A program made the position numbers and the translations under genes. A stretch of 64,000 nt of DNA from an uncultured Bacteroidales bacterium (GTDB lineage: Bacteria > Bacteroidota > Bacteroidia > Bacteroidales > Paludibacteraceae): NCBI GenBank assembly GCA_946187695.1, contig CAMHSB010000005.1:1-64000 (forward strand), given 5' to 3'. The notes under the pieces are model-generated. The model was not told the DNA's origin, did no database searches, and saw only the letters and a list, made by a program, of their open reading frames with translations. Below are positions 10,501 to 18,880 of this stretch, one piece after another (the stretch's first letter is position 1; each line of letters opens with the position of its first letter).

Positions 10501-13500
10501 GAATATCGTGAGCGTACGATTAAGAAGGGTCAGGGTAAGAGCCATAACGTACCTGCTCAGGCCGTTTATGCGGTAGCTGATGTAGAGCTCTATATCAAGA
10601 TTCGTACGACCGACTCGCTCGTATTCGAGACCAAGTTCGTAGGCGAATACAAACCGCAAACTCCGGATCCGAAGCAGCAAGAGGCTAAACTCGTTGTTCC
10701 GAACGTAGATTACGTGATTCCGGGCGACAATCAAGAGCACTGGTATATGGTCTGCGTACCGTATATCAACGCGAATGACTCCAAAGACGGTAAGATCAAA
10801 CGTAACTACAAGTATGTAGAGGAAAGCTACTTGCATTATGAGTTGAGCGGCAAGGCTACGATTGAAGCTACGGCTACCTTCCAGGATACGATGAACTGCG
10901 CAATGCCGGTTCGTAAACGTACTATCAACAAGAGCAATAAGAACTATGTAGGCGACAAACCGCTCCGTGAGCTGATTGAGCGCGGTCTGAAGAAAGCCGG
11001 ACATCCGTTTGACTTCTCCGGTACGGCTCCTGAGTTCATGGATAGTCTGTTGCACCGCTTCATTACCCAAGACTCGATCACGGGTTATGTACGTGTTAAA
11101 TCCGATAAGGAAATCAAGGTACGTCTGAACACCCCGCAGATCACCGGTGACCGTTGCGACAACGCAATGATGTTCGACTGGGAGCACGGTAATGTAAATG
11201 CGAAGGATTCGGATACTTGGTATCAGGTTATCCTGATCAATCCGGACTCGACCCTCCGCATCCCGGATACGTGCGATATCCGTATCCACGTAGATAACTG
11301 GAGTGATTCTGACAACACCATCGATGCCGGTCTGTTCTTTGATTGCAACGAGACTGCTACGGTAACGAAGCATTATGTAATGCCGGCCGGCGGTAAGGAC
11401 TCGATTGATGTCGATCGTGACCGTCTGGAGTTGCTGAAAGCGAACATGTTAATCAATTTCGTCTCGACCGGTGCTGCGCATATCTGGGCAGAGCTCATTG
11501 ATACCCTCCCGCGTCAGATCCTCCGCGATACGGTTGATACGTTTGTCTGCTACGGCGAAACGTTTATCGATACCGTTCGTATGAACTACAAGGAGATCAT
11601 TGTCGAGAAAGATACATCATGGATTGATACGTTGACTATTGCGGATGGTGTAAAGATGGTTGACTCGTTGACCTACTTCTATCTCCATCCGATCACTACG
11701 CCGACCATCATCAAGCAAGATTCGTTGAAGAAACTGAATGCAGCTCCGCTGCTCGTTCAGGGTATGCAACTCTTTGTGGATTCGTCGAACGTTGCGATGA
11801 TGAAATACTATCAGGCACTGGGTGCTGCTGATTCGCTCATAGACGTCGATACTGTTTACTGGGCTAAACCGGTTTATAAAGCTAACGGCGATCTGGATAC
11901 CAAGAAAGAGGCAGCCCTCGATCTGACGAAGTATTATACGAAGACGGATCTCGTAGATACCCTCTTGCTTGTCATGAAGGGTAGCTGTGAAACGGTATAC
12001 CGCGATACAGTTGTCTTCACGATTGATCCGTACAAATATGTATCGACAGACAGTACTATCTGTCCGCCTCTTCCGACCAAGAACCCTGATACAATCACGT
12101 ATGCAATGCATCAACATCTGGTTGCGGATACGCTCGGTCGTATGCGCCAGATCGATACGATTGTTAACTTCTATGCGTTAGCAAAACCGGCACTCTATGC
12201 ACAGGCTCAGATCCTGTTGTTGCCGGTGGCTACTCCGAGAGGACCGGTGGATACAACTTATACATTGACCTCACTCAAACAGCAGTTTGAGGATGATGCG
12301 ACACCGCTGACGATGCAGGTAACGGATGCAAAATGGCAGGTACAGAAGAGCACCGGCTGGTCCGATGACTTCGCTTCGTACACCGTTCCGGCTAAGGCTA
12401 CCAGCGTAACGTTGCGTTATATCATTGACACCGAGTGCGGTGTGAAAGATACCAGCGAGAACGTGATTATCAACGTTCCGTGCGAGAACGATACGATCTT
12501 CGATCCGCTCTATCCGACGGGTAAGACTACCGAATGCGACAGTTTGTATTGGGCACTGAAAGATACGATGATTTACACCACCGGTGTTTATTACTTCGTT
12601 GGTAGTGCACTGCCCGCTCCGAAGGCTGCTTGCAACGAGGTATACGTTTTGGATGTAACGATCAACCACTCAACGGATTCGGTACTGAAGGCTGTGGAGG
12701 CTTGCGAAAGCTATACCTTCCAATGGGTAGCAGGTGTAGATACCACGATCACTACTCCGGGTACGCACACGTACAAGCATACGTACACGAACGCTGCCCT
12801 TTGTGACTCGGTTGTTTCGATCGACGTAACGATCTACAATGGTACTACCTTTGCAGATGATACGACGGTTTGTGACGAATTCCGCTGGCAAGATGCAGCG
12901 CAAGGCTTCGATACGCTTATCATTACTCCGGGTACGCATGCTTACACGCATACGTTCCAGACGATTCACGGTTGTGACTCGGTTGTAACGATGACCGTTA
13001 CGGTTAACCAATCCGCTCCGACGACCGTTCTGGCACCGGTAGAGGCTTGCTTGAGCTACACGCATCAGTGGGTACCGGGTGTTGATACCGTTATTAACAC
13101 GGTTGGTAAACACACGTACACGCACATGTACAATACTATTCATGGTTGCGACTCGCTCGTTTCGATTGACGTAACGATCTACAAGACCGATTCGACGTAC
13201 GAGAAGATCAAGAAAGAGTACTGTAACCTCTACGAGTGGACTGCTGCGGATACGATCATTACCGAAACTGGTAAGTTCTATCATACCTTCACCAATATTC
13301 ACGGATGTGACTCTGTGGCATGTGTGGATGTAGTGGTTAACGGTATTCCGTATTACGACTCTATTGAGGTGAAAGCATACTACGGCTATCGTATCATCAT
13401 GATTAACCGTACGCAGGTTAACGATGTCTTTGGTTGGACACTTGACTCGCTCGATACCGAGCATAAGAAATATGTGACCTGGCACCAGATTGACTTGAAC

Positions 13501-13905
13501 GGTAAGGAAACGATCCTCCCGAACGGTTACTACTACACCTTGCCGAGTGGTGATCCGCTGCCGGCAGGATATCAGTACTATGCTACGATCGACGTACCGG
13601 CATCGGTTAACGCTAAGTGTGGTGTTCAAGGTAAATCTCAGATCATCACCGTCGGCGCAACCTCTGCCGCTCCGGCACTCATTCCGTCGCTCGCTAAGCC
13701 GGGTGAGGATATCCAAGTTGTCAACCTCGATCCGACCGTAGAGACACAGATCCGTATCTTCACGGCAGAAGGCTTGCTGCAGAAGACCTACAAATCGTCC
13801 GGCGAGACAAGCTTCACGATCAAGGCTGCATCTGACCTCGGATTCTATCTGGTAGAGTTGTCTGCTGACAGTATGAAATCAACATTACGTTACATCGTTA
13901 AATAA
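7591..13905 (+). CDS. Giant T9SS-exported repeat protein, 2,104 aa
   Basis: ATG at 7591 with signal peptide MKKFLTLVVALVMVIPMMA. Residues about 25-1310 hold eight or more units of some 130-150 residues, each with a DFxW...TxWYxIDL start and a SxxCP...DTIYxxLxTNQ end. Residues about 1310-1980 switch to CDS-type repeats (CESYTFQW, GTHTYTHTF, HGCDSVVT). The last 75 residues look like a type A T9SS sorting domain (IRIFTAEGLLQKTY ... GFYLVELSADSMKSTLRYIVK-like end), the clearest sorting domain in the window. A secreted, surface-attached adhesin or scaffold is inferred. It is followed after 14 bases by an outer membrane protein gene. Confidence 0.88.
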   Translation: MKKFLTLVVALVMVIPMMAIGRNDGSTKANAIDFSWDSVMTHPSGTKWYHVDLAPLYEEETPALNLFLANKDAFSDAHTSLKATVAGQTDEKSFTIHPKQQRVWSANATMLIRLKQKEIYLTLTSDREVKMSARVFEAQDLDETCTDALYFNWGTGITKPAGVPVWYKVNITEARKKDSLDVCVVVKNDGASKLTLHAGQSLDCPSSGVTRRTIELEAGATLRDTIPNSALSGMAYDELFVSLENNQPITVTTEYAKRPKVPVMPSEAAQTYVEKIIPDTSLHKNDTTLLTAGTTYYFKYDVKKMNALKKYEPEFTFRNKGAVNGSIERKMAFDVPAYVAQGNTLELAPEEESVEVLTKNTLIGLETDYIYVKMTPNQDMLLVSRFKHVREGKACKTNIDFNWKEGHRQDALTTQWYAIDLKDAKASMKDLQVYVENQGAGKANLKASLAFSCPYIDVQEVTRSVAVGDTAHTRLAYSTYAMMSDTIYIGLETNQEVKFWVELTDAKKQAVADSICLQAEDFDWENGELLDADTTVWYAIDMTKVRNLAAKFPTIFVQNLSSTVAAKITAELSLECPDSIENQKRSLTIEANGSYSKTLSSNMFSNIKKDTVYLKVYSTQQIKIQIRLTEEAEGASCSSAIPFNWTSGNTQNANENVWYSVDLRDVMKNGNNIELHIKNRDNAQCQGVAQLIYECPSESAPSVQNFKLAALAEKTIHVQNSAFETVNDSIVYVNLQGTTGLRFWVVEKAAKPFDTIEVSSIAHFDTLYWDSLYTQTADTVWYIIPTSEILRIKNMDEKVKPVAHIWNNGTSEASYKAEAAFAFPIVKAMMSKTQKLKAGKHFADTIPSGTFDQLLKKALRDQSDSVVYIRMTRTKGSGTFQFKSELVKAFSGNSRTDALPIRLGERYTQGVNTEMWYKLKTADIKKDKTLYNKQLFVNGRNAGKGDAKVHVEVYEGLLSEEDLLEAYGLNEYRERTIKKGQGKSHNVPAQAVYAVADVELYIKIRTTDSLVFETKFVGEYKPQTPDPKQQEAKLVVPNVDYVIPGDNQEHWYMVCVPYINANDSKDGKIKRNYKYVEESYLHYELSGKATIEATATFQDTMNCAMPVRKRTINKSNKNYVGDKPLRELIERGLKKAGHPFDFSGTAPEFMDSLLHRFITQDSITGYVRVKSDKEIKVRLNTPQITGDRCDNAMMFDWEHGNVNAKDSDTWYQVILINPDSTLRIPDTCDIRIHVDNWSDSDNTIDAGLFFDCNETATVTKHYVMPAGGKDSIDVDRDRLELLKANMLINFVSTGAAHIWAELIDTLPRQILRDTVDTFVCYGETFIDTVRMNYKEIIVEKDTSWIDTLTIADGVKMVDSLTYFYLHPITTPTIIKQDSLKKLNAAPLLVQGMQLFVDSSNVAMMKYYQALGAADSLIDVDTVYWAKPVYKANGDLDTKKEAALDLTKYYTKTDLVDTLLLVMKGSCETVYRDTVVFTIDPYKYVSTDSTICPPLPTKNPDTITYAMHQHLVADTLGRMRQIDTIVNFYALAKPALYAQAQILLLPVATPRGPVDTTYTLTSLKQQFEDDATPLTMQVTDAKWQVQKSTGWSDDFASYTVPAKATSVTLRYIIDTECGVKDTSENVIINVPCENDTIFDPLYPTGKTTECDSLYWALKDTMIYTTGVYYFVGSALPAPKAACNEVYVLDVTINHSTDSVLKAVEACESYTFQWVAGVDTTITTPGTHTYKHTYTNAALCDSVVSIDVTIYNGTTFADDTTVCDEFRWQDAAQGFDTLIITPGTHAYTHTFQTIHGCDSVVTMTVTVNQSAPTTVLAPVEACLSYTHQWVPGVDTVINTVGKHTYTHMYNTIHGCDSLVSIDVTIYKTDSTYEKIKKEYCNLYEWTAADTIITETGKFYHTFTNIHGCDSVACVDVVVNGIPYYDSIEVKAYYGYRIIMINRTQVNDVFGWTLDSLDTEHKKYVTWHQIDLNGKETILPNGYYYTLPSGDPLPAGYQYYATIDVPASVNAKCGVQGKSQIITVGATSAAPALIPSLAKPGEDIQVVNLDPTVETQIRIFTAEGLLQKTYKSSGETSFTIKAASDLGFYLVELSADSMKSTLRYIVK

Positions 13906-13906
13906 T

Positions 13907-13913
13907 AGGAGGT
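13907..13913 (+). promoter_or_regulatory. Strong Shine-Dalgarno site
   Basis: AGGAGGT lies six bases before the ATG at 13920. Genes of Bacteroidetes rarely carry such a site, and most starts in this window lack one. It may allow strong or independent initiation after the 6.3 kb upstream gene. Confidence 0.6.
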
Positions 13914-13919
13914 AGCACT

Positions 13920-15317
13920 ATGAAGACTTTAAAATCTATTCTAATTGCAGCCACCTTGATTAGTGCATCTGTTGTGTCGACTCTGTCGGCACAGCAGGAG
14001 GCACAACCCGCTAAACACGAGTTCAAAGTGGCTATCGGCGACTCCGTTATGATCAAACGCGAGTGCCAAAAGTACCTCACGGGTGAGAAACCTTCTGTTT
14101 GGGTATGGGATAAAGTACACACCGTACGTCAGTTGGGATCCAAGCGGTTCCCGGACGGCGTGCTGTTGATGAATATCTACTCCTGGATGTGTGAGGAGTG
14201 CTTGATTCCGGTTAACGGTCGTGCACAAGAGGTTTCCGATGCAGATGCAGCACAAGCTGCTGAGAAACCTGCTCACGAGAAAGCCATCAAAGAAGGCAAG
14301 ACTCCGCAAGAGGCAGCTCAGGCTGCCGCTGAAGCTGTCGCTGCTGCTGAAACCGCAGCAGCCGCAGAAGAAGCTGCTCCTGCAGAACCCGTTGCGGAAG
14401 AGGCTGCCCCCGCAGAGGCGGTAGCTGCAGAGCAAGCGGCTCCGGTGGAGAAAGCAGAAGCAACGAAGGAAGATACGGTTAAATCCGTTCAGAACTTCAA
14501 GCACCAGTATGACCGCTTCACCATTGGTGTGCGCGGCGGTGCTTCGGCGCTGATGCATCATGCGGACCAGGCTAATTGGACCTGCGGTGGTGACGTTGTT
14601 CTGGATCTCCAGTATGCACACTATTGGGCAAACGATGCTCGTCCGGTGGATCTCGGTATCATCACTGGCCTCGGTATCGGTTACCAACAGAGTGGTCTGA
14701 AAGCGGACGATTTGTCTAAGTTCACCAAGGACAATGTGGATTATACCGTGCTGGCAAAGGACATCAAGGAAACGGATCACCAACTCCAGTTGGAGGTACC
14801 GTTGATGTTCTCCTTGATTCATGACAACGGTCTGTTCTTCAACATCGGTCCGAAATTCATGATTCCGGTTTATACACCGTACAAGCAATCGGTGAACACG
14901 CTGGATACGAAAATCTCTGCGTACTTCCCGGAGACCGGCGTCACGGTGGAGAATAACCCCGTTACCGGTGTTTACACCGGACAACAGCCGACGGAGAAGA
15001 ACGGTATCCAGTTCAATATCAACATCATGCTGACCGCTGAGATCGGTTACGAGTGGATCCTCAAATCCGGTAATTCGCTCGGTCTGGGTGCTTATGCGAA
15101 CTACAGCGTCTTCAATACCTACAAGAACGCCACCAATGCGGAAGGTCTGTTCAAGTTGACAGCTCCGTCCGATACGGATAAAGCGCATCTGGACGTATTG
15201 TCCGCTACGCATGCATTCGCAGACAAAGTCGGTTACTTCGATGCAGGTATCAAACTGGCTTACCACTTCAACTTCCCCAAGAAAGTGAAGAAGGATTACG
15301 AAGCTAATAAATTGTAA
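13920..15317 (+). CDS. SH3-like / Ala-rich linker / outer membrane beta-barrel protein
   Basis: Signal peptide MKTLKSILIAATLISASVVS...LSA. Residues about 33-100 resemble a bacterial SH3-like module (AIGDSVMIK, YLTGEKPSVWVWDK, HTVRQLGSKRFPDGVLL), a type often tied to cell wall binding. Residues about 105-185 are a low-complexity Ala/Glu/Pro linker. From about 200 on there are alternating beta-strands (FTIGVRGGASAL, LGIITGLGIGY, SLGLGAYANYSVF) ending YHFNFPKK, typical of an eight-strand porin-like barrel. A link between peptidoglycan and outer membrane is inferred. It directly follows the giant exported protein and may serve it. Confidence 0.78.
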   Translation: MKTLKSILIAATLISASVVSTLSAQQEAQPAKHEFKVAIGDSVMIKRECQKYLTGEKPSVWVWDKVHTVRQLGSKRFPDGVLLMNIYSWMCEECLIPVNGRAQEVSDADAAQAAEKPAHEKAIKEGKTPQEAAQAAAEAVAAAETAAAAEEAAPAEPVAEEAAPAEAVAAEQAAPVEKAEATKEDTVKSVQNFKHQYDRFTIGVRGGASALMHHADQANWTCGGDVVLDLQYAHYWANDARPVDLGIITGLGIGYQQSGLKADDLSKFTKDNVDYTVLAKDIKETDHQLQLEVPLMFSLIHDNGLFFNIGPKFMIPVYTPYKQSVNTLDTKISAYFPETGVTVENNPVTGVYTGQQPTEKNGIQFNINIMLTAEIGYEWILKSGNSLGLGAYANYSVFNTYKNATNAEGLFKLTAPSDTDKAHLDVLSATHAFADKVGYFDAGIKLAYHFNFPKKVKKDYEANKL

Positions 15318-15323
15318 TAACGC

Positions 15324-15995
15324 ATGACGATACTATGTATCGAAACTAGTACATCGGTTTGTTCGGCCGCCATCTGCAAGGATGGCGCGCCGATCAAACA
15401 GTGTATTTGCCTGGAGGGTAGCAACCATGCGCGGTTGCTACCTCGCTATATAGAAGAACTGCTCTCGTTTGCGCGGGAGCAAGGCTTCTCTATAGAGGCG
15501 GTTGCGTTGTCTGAAGGTCCCGGCAGTTATACAGGACTCCGTATCGGTGCCAGCACGGCCAAAGGCTTGTGCTACGGTCTGAATGTACCGCTCATCCCCG
15601 TACCGACACTCGAAGTACTCAAACTTGCATCCGGCGTCAAAGAAGGCATATTGATACCTATGATAGATGCCCGCAGAATGGAAATCTATACGATGGTTGA
15701 GGGAGAAACAAAAGCCGTCGTAGTGGAGAACGAAGAGAGTCTCTATGCAGGAAAGGAAGATGTTTTCTACTTCGGGGACGGAGCCGCAAAATGTGCCCAG
15801 ATCTTTACCCAACCCAACTGGCACTATGTACCCGATATTGTACCAGAAGCGAAATATGTCGGGGCGTTAGCTGAACAAATCACCAATCATAAATCACAAA
15901 TCACAAATGCCAAATCCATCGATTTGGCCTACTATGAACCCTTCTATTTGAAGGAATTTATTGCCGCACAGAGTCATGTCAAAGGTCTTAAATAA
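15324..15995 (+). CDS. tsaB: tRNA threonylcarbamoyladenosine biosynthesis protein TsaB
   Basis: TsaB is the actin-like partner that, with TsaD and TsaE, transfers threonylcarbamoyl to A37 of ANN-decoding tRNAs. The N-terminal motif ETSTSVCSAAI and the LSEGPGSYTGLRIG segment near residue 63 are diagnostic. At 223 residues the length is normal. An odd patch near the C-terminus, QITNHKSQITNAKS, is encoded by short AATCAC-type repeats (15876-15912) resembling the intergenic repeat at 29313. The gene overlaps the start of porW by 20 bases. Confidence 0.93.
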   Translation: MTILCIETSTSVCSAAICKDGAPIKQCICLEGSNHARLLPRYIEELLSFAREQGFSIEAVALSEGPGSYTGLRIGASTAKGLCYGLNVPLIPVPTLEVLKLASGVKEGILIPMIDARRMEIYTMVEGETKAVVVENEESLYAGKEDVFYFGDGAAKCAQIFTQPNWHYVPDIVPEAKYVGALAEQITNHKSQITNAKSIDLAYYEPFYLKEFIAAQSHVKGLK

Positions 15996-18582
15996 TAGTG
16001 TCCTGTTCTTGCTCGCGGTAATGCTACTTACGGGCTGCTCCACGCAAAAAAACACGTGGGCCACTCGTTCGTTCCATCAAACGAAAGTTAAATACAACAT
16101 CCTTTATAACGGAAACATCGCATACGACGAGGGTTTGAAAGCCATCCGCGATGCGAATACCGACGACTACAGTCGTATCCTGAACCTTTACCCTGTCTCC
16201 AATCATACGGCTGCGGAGGCCAGTGCTACCCAGATGGATAAGACCATCGAAAAATGCCGTAAGTGCATCAAGTTGCATTCTATCAAAGCCAAACCGAAAC
16301 GTAACCCTAAAAAGGCGAACGATCCCGAATATAAACTGTGGCTTCAATCGGAGGAATTCAATAAGAATATGAATCTGGCATGGCTGCGACTCGGCCAGGC
16401 GGAGTTCCATAAAGGCGATTTCCTCGGGGCTGTCAGTACCTTCAATTATGTCATCAACCACTACCAGAACGATCCCGACATGATCGCGCAATGTCAGTTA
16501 TGGACCGCGCGGGCGTACGCCGAGATGGGCTGGCAGTACGAAGCCGAAGATATGTTACAACGCGTGCAGATCGATGCGCTCAGCCGTAAGCACGCCAAGC
16601 TCTATTCGGCCGTCAAGGCAGATGTGCTGTTGCATGGTGAGCATTATCATGACGCCCTGCCGTTCGTCAAGATTGCCCTGCCGAACGAGAAACGCAAGAT
16701 CTACCGTCCGCGTTTTGCGTATGTGCTTGGTCAACTCTATGAGCGGGAGAACAAAACCGACGAGGCCATTCAGGCCTATAAGAGTGTAGTGCGGATGGCA
16801 CCGCCCAATGAGATGGATTTCAATGCCCGCATCCGCATGGCGGAACTCGGGGGCAAGAGCAGTCTGCGTAAACTGCGCACGATGACCAAGCAGTCGAAAT
16901 ACAAAGACCGTCTGGATCAGATCTACGGTACGATGGGAAATATCTACTGGGCGGCGCATGATACCGCCAAGGCGCTGGAGATGTACGAAACGGCGATAGC
17001 CGAATCGACGCAGGGCGGAACAGCCAAAGCAGCCATCCTCGTACGCGCAGGCGATATCTATTTTGAGATGCGCGACTATGTGCCGGCACAGCCGTGCTAC
17101 CGCGAGGCGGTGACCATCCTCACGGCGGAGAACCCCGAGTATGAGCGGATACAGAAACGCTCGGAGGTGCTGGACGAACTGATTGTGGCCTATACGCAGG
17201 CCCAGCTGCAGGACTCGCTCCAACGACTCGGACATATGCCCGAAGAAAAGCAGCGCGCGATTGTCGATAAGATCATTGCCGACCTCATCGAAGCGGAGAA
17301 ACAAGACTCGATCAAGGCCGCGCAGGAAGCCCGTGAGTTGGAACGCGGCGACAATGAACTGATCAGCGTCAACACCACGAATATGTTAGGCGGAGCCGGC
17401 ACCCAGAAGGGCGAGTGGTATTTCTATAACCCACAACTGATTAAACAGGGACAGCAGGAATGGCGCCGCCGGTGGGGCAACCGACCGCTGGAGGATAACT
17501 GGCGCAGAAAGAACAAACAGGTGACGGTAGATCCGATGAGCAGTTCGTACGAGGAGGACTTGGAAGGCTTAGACTCTCTTTCGATGGACTCGTTGGCGAA
17601 AGACTCGCTCGCCATGATCCCCAAACAGGAGACGGATATCCATAAGCCTGAGTATTACCTGCAGCAGATTCCGAAGACCGAGGAGGACTACGCCATCAGC
17701 GACAGCCTGTGGCGCGAAGCGATGATTGCGCTCTATTATATCTACCTCGATAAACTGCAGGACGAAGACCTGGCGGAAGAGACCTTGCGCGAACTCGTGG
17801 AGCGTTTCACCGGACATCCGAGTCTGGAAGAGATCTTCGAAGAGAAGCGACTGAGAGCCTTGCGGAATGACACCGCTTATATCGCGCGTATGCTTAAGAT
17901 GCTTGCCGAGCAGGACTCGCTTTATGCTGCGACCTATGCTGCTTACACCAAAGGCGAATATGCTACCGTCAAAGCTAACAAACAATATGCTAAGACCGAG
18001 TATCCTCAGAGCCGGCTCATGCCGCGTTTCCTGTTCCTCAACGCCGTGGCGGTAGCGCGCACTGAAGGGCAGAACGCGTTTATTGAGCAACTCAGAGAGT
18101 TGGTGGCTGACTACGGATCAACCGAGTTAGGCACAATGGCCAAAGACATGCTCGCGATGATGGGGCAGGGTATGGAGAGCCAGAAAGGCGGCGCGACCGG
18201 TGACCTGTCCGACCTGCGCGGAAAGACCTCCGACAGCACAGACGATACGGACGATAGTGGTACCACGCAGGAGTGGTCCGAAGACCGCAAACAGCCGTCT
18301 GTGGTGATGCTCATCATGCCGACGGCGGACGAAGATGCGCTTAATAACCTGCTGTACGAAGTGGCGCTGTTTAACTTCAGCCAGTTCTTGATTCGTGACT
18401 TTGACCTGCAGAAGATGCCGGTATGGGGCGAAGGTTGTGCCCTCCGTGTCAGTGGCTTTGCCGATATGGACGAAGCCGAGTGGTGGATCGGTTTGATCAC
18501 GAAGAACGCTGACATTCAGCAGGTACTGACAGGAATACAAATAAAGGCAGTCACCGAGATGAACCTGCCTTTGCTCAAATAA
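15976..18582 (+). CDS. porW: Type IX secretion lipoprotein PorW/SprE
   Basis: The frame is open from 15961, but ATG at 15976 gives MSKVLNNSVLFLLAVMLLTGC, a lipoprotein signal with lipobox LTGC. The start of the mature protein (CSTQKN ... KVKYNILYNGNIAYDEGL) matches PorW/SprE, an outer-membrane-associated TPR lipoprotein required for type IX secretion and gliding in Bacteroidetes. TPR-like helices are visible (LAWLRLGQAEFHKGD, RFAYVLGQLYERENKTDEA). An acidic, Ser/Asp-rich stretch near residues 740-770 precedes a C-terminal alpha/beta domain. About 868 residues, usual for the family. It sits beside likely T9SS cargo genes and ends at a hairpin terminator. Confidence 0.88.
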   Translation: MSKVLNNSVLFLLAVMLLTGCSTQKNTWATRSFHQTKVKYNILYNGNIAYDEGLKAIRDANTDDYSRILNLYPVSNHTAAEASATQMDKTIEKCRKCIKLHSIKAKPKRNPKKANDPEYKLWLQSEEFNKNMNLAWLRLGQAEFHKGDFLGAVSTFNYVINHYQNDPDMIAQCQLWTARAYAEMGWQYEAEDMLQRVQIDALSRKHAKLYSAVKADVLLHGEHYHDALPFVKIALPNEKRKIYRPRFAYVLGQLYERENKTDEAIQAYKSVVRMAPPNEMDFNARIRMAELGGKSSLRKLRTMTKQSKYKDRLDQIYGTMGNIYWAAHDTAKALEMYETAIAESTQGGTAKAAILVRAGDIYFEMRDYVPAQPCYREAVTILTAENPEYERIQKRSEVLDELIVAYTQAQLQDSLQRLGHMPEEKQRAIVDKIIADLIEAEKQDSIKAAQEARELERGDNELISVNTTNMLGGAGTQKGEWYFYNPQLIKQGQQEWRRRWGNRPLEDNWRRKNKQVTVDPMSSSYEEDLEGLDSLSMDSLAKDSLAMIPKQETDIHKPEYYLQQIPKTEEDYAISDSLWREAMIALYYIYLDKLQDEDLAEETLRELVERFTGHPSLEEIFEEKRLRALRNDTAYIARMLKMLAEQDSLYAATYAAYTKGEYATVKANKQYAKTEYPQSRLMPRFLFLNAVAVARTEGQNAFIEQLRELVADYGSTELGTMAKDMLAMMGQGMESQKGGATGDLSDLRGKTSDSTDDTDDSGTTQEWSEDRKQPSVVMLIMPTADEDALNNLLYEVALFNFSQFLIRDFDLQKMPVWGEGCALRVSGFADMDEAEWWIGLITKNADIQQVLTGIQIKAVTEMNLPLLK

Positions 18583-18604
18583 AAAAACAGCCGAAGCTGT
18601 TTTT
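18582..18604 (+). terminator. Terminator after porW
   Basis: AACAGC, loop CGAA, GCTGTT, then T residues, directly after the porW stop. The inverted sequence with its A-run would also act on the minus strand, downstream of the tRNA remnant at 18601. Confidence 0.75.
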
Positions 18605-18625
18605 GTCGGGAAGACGTGATTCGAA
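18601..18625 (-). repeat. Duplicate of the tRNA-Pro 3' end
   Basis: Twenty-five bases identical to 18729-18753, which spans the 3' acceptor strand, half of the T-arm and the start of the downstream terminator region of tRNA-Pro. The rest of the tRNA is absent; a hairpin (TTGCGAA / TTCGCAA) at about 18628-18650 follows instead. This is either a decayed tandem tRNA copy or an attachment-site scar from an integrated element. Confidence 0.75.
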
Positions 18626-18702
18626 AATTGCGAATAGCCGTTTTTCGCAATAATCGTTCGAACGAAGAGAGATAAGAACACGCGGGTTGGAATCTGTCAT
18701 CC

Positions 18703-18732
18703 AAAAAAGGATGGCTACAAACCATCCTTTTT
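18703..18732 (-). terminator. Terminator of tRNA-Pro
   Basis: AAAAAAGGATGG, seven-base loop, CCATCCTTTTTT. A near-perfect stem with A/T flanks lying just downstream of the tRNA on the minus strand. Confidence 0.8.
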
Positions 18733-18733
18733 G

Positions 18734-18807
18734 TCGGGAAGACGTGATTCGAACACGCGACCTCCGGTCCCCCAGACCGTTGCGCTACCGGGCTGCGCCA
18801 CTTCCCG
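18734..18807 (-). tRNA. tRNA-Pro (anticodon GGG)
   Basis: On the minus strand the acceptor CGGGAAG pairs with CTTCCCG. The D-arm contains GCAGCCCGGTAGCGC, the anticodon loop is CTGGGGG giving anticodon GGG, and the T-arm is GCGTG TTCGAAT CACGT. The base pair at the top of the anticodon stem is an A-G mismatch. CCA is not encoded. It has its own promoter at 18833-18864 and a terminator at 18703-18732. Confidence 0.9.
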
Positions 18808-18832
18808 TCTTTCGATTTCTCGAAAGCGGCTG

Positions 18833-18864
18833 CAAAGGTACTACTTTTTTTTGAATTGTGCAAA
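18833..18864 (-). promoter_or_regulatory. Promoter of tRNA-Pro
   Basis: On the minus strand TTTG (18861-18864), 20 bases, then TACCTTTG (18833-18840), about 25 bases before the mature tRNA 5' end. Exact Bacteroidetes spacing. Confidence 0.75.
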
Positions 18865-18880
18865 TTTTAGAGCAAAAATA

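Noticed and set aside
13941-15266. 441-codon minus-strand frame opposite the outer membrane protein gene
   Set aside because: Shadow of a gene with a signal peptide and beta-barrel; the antisense product is low complexity.
18731-18880. N-terminal 50-residue extension of MiaB
   Set aside because: It would read through the tRNA-Pro gene and its promoter; the family start is at 18881.
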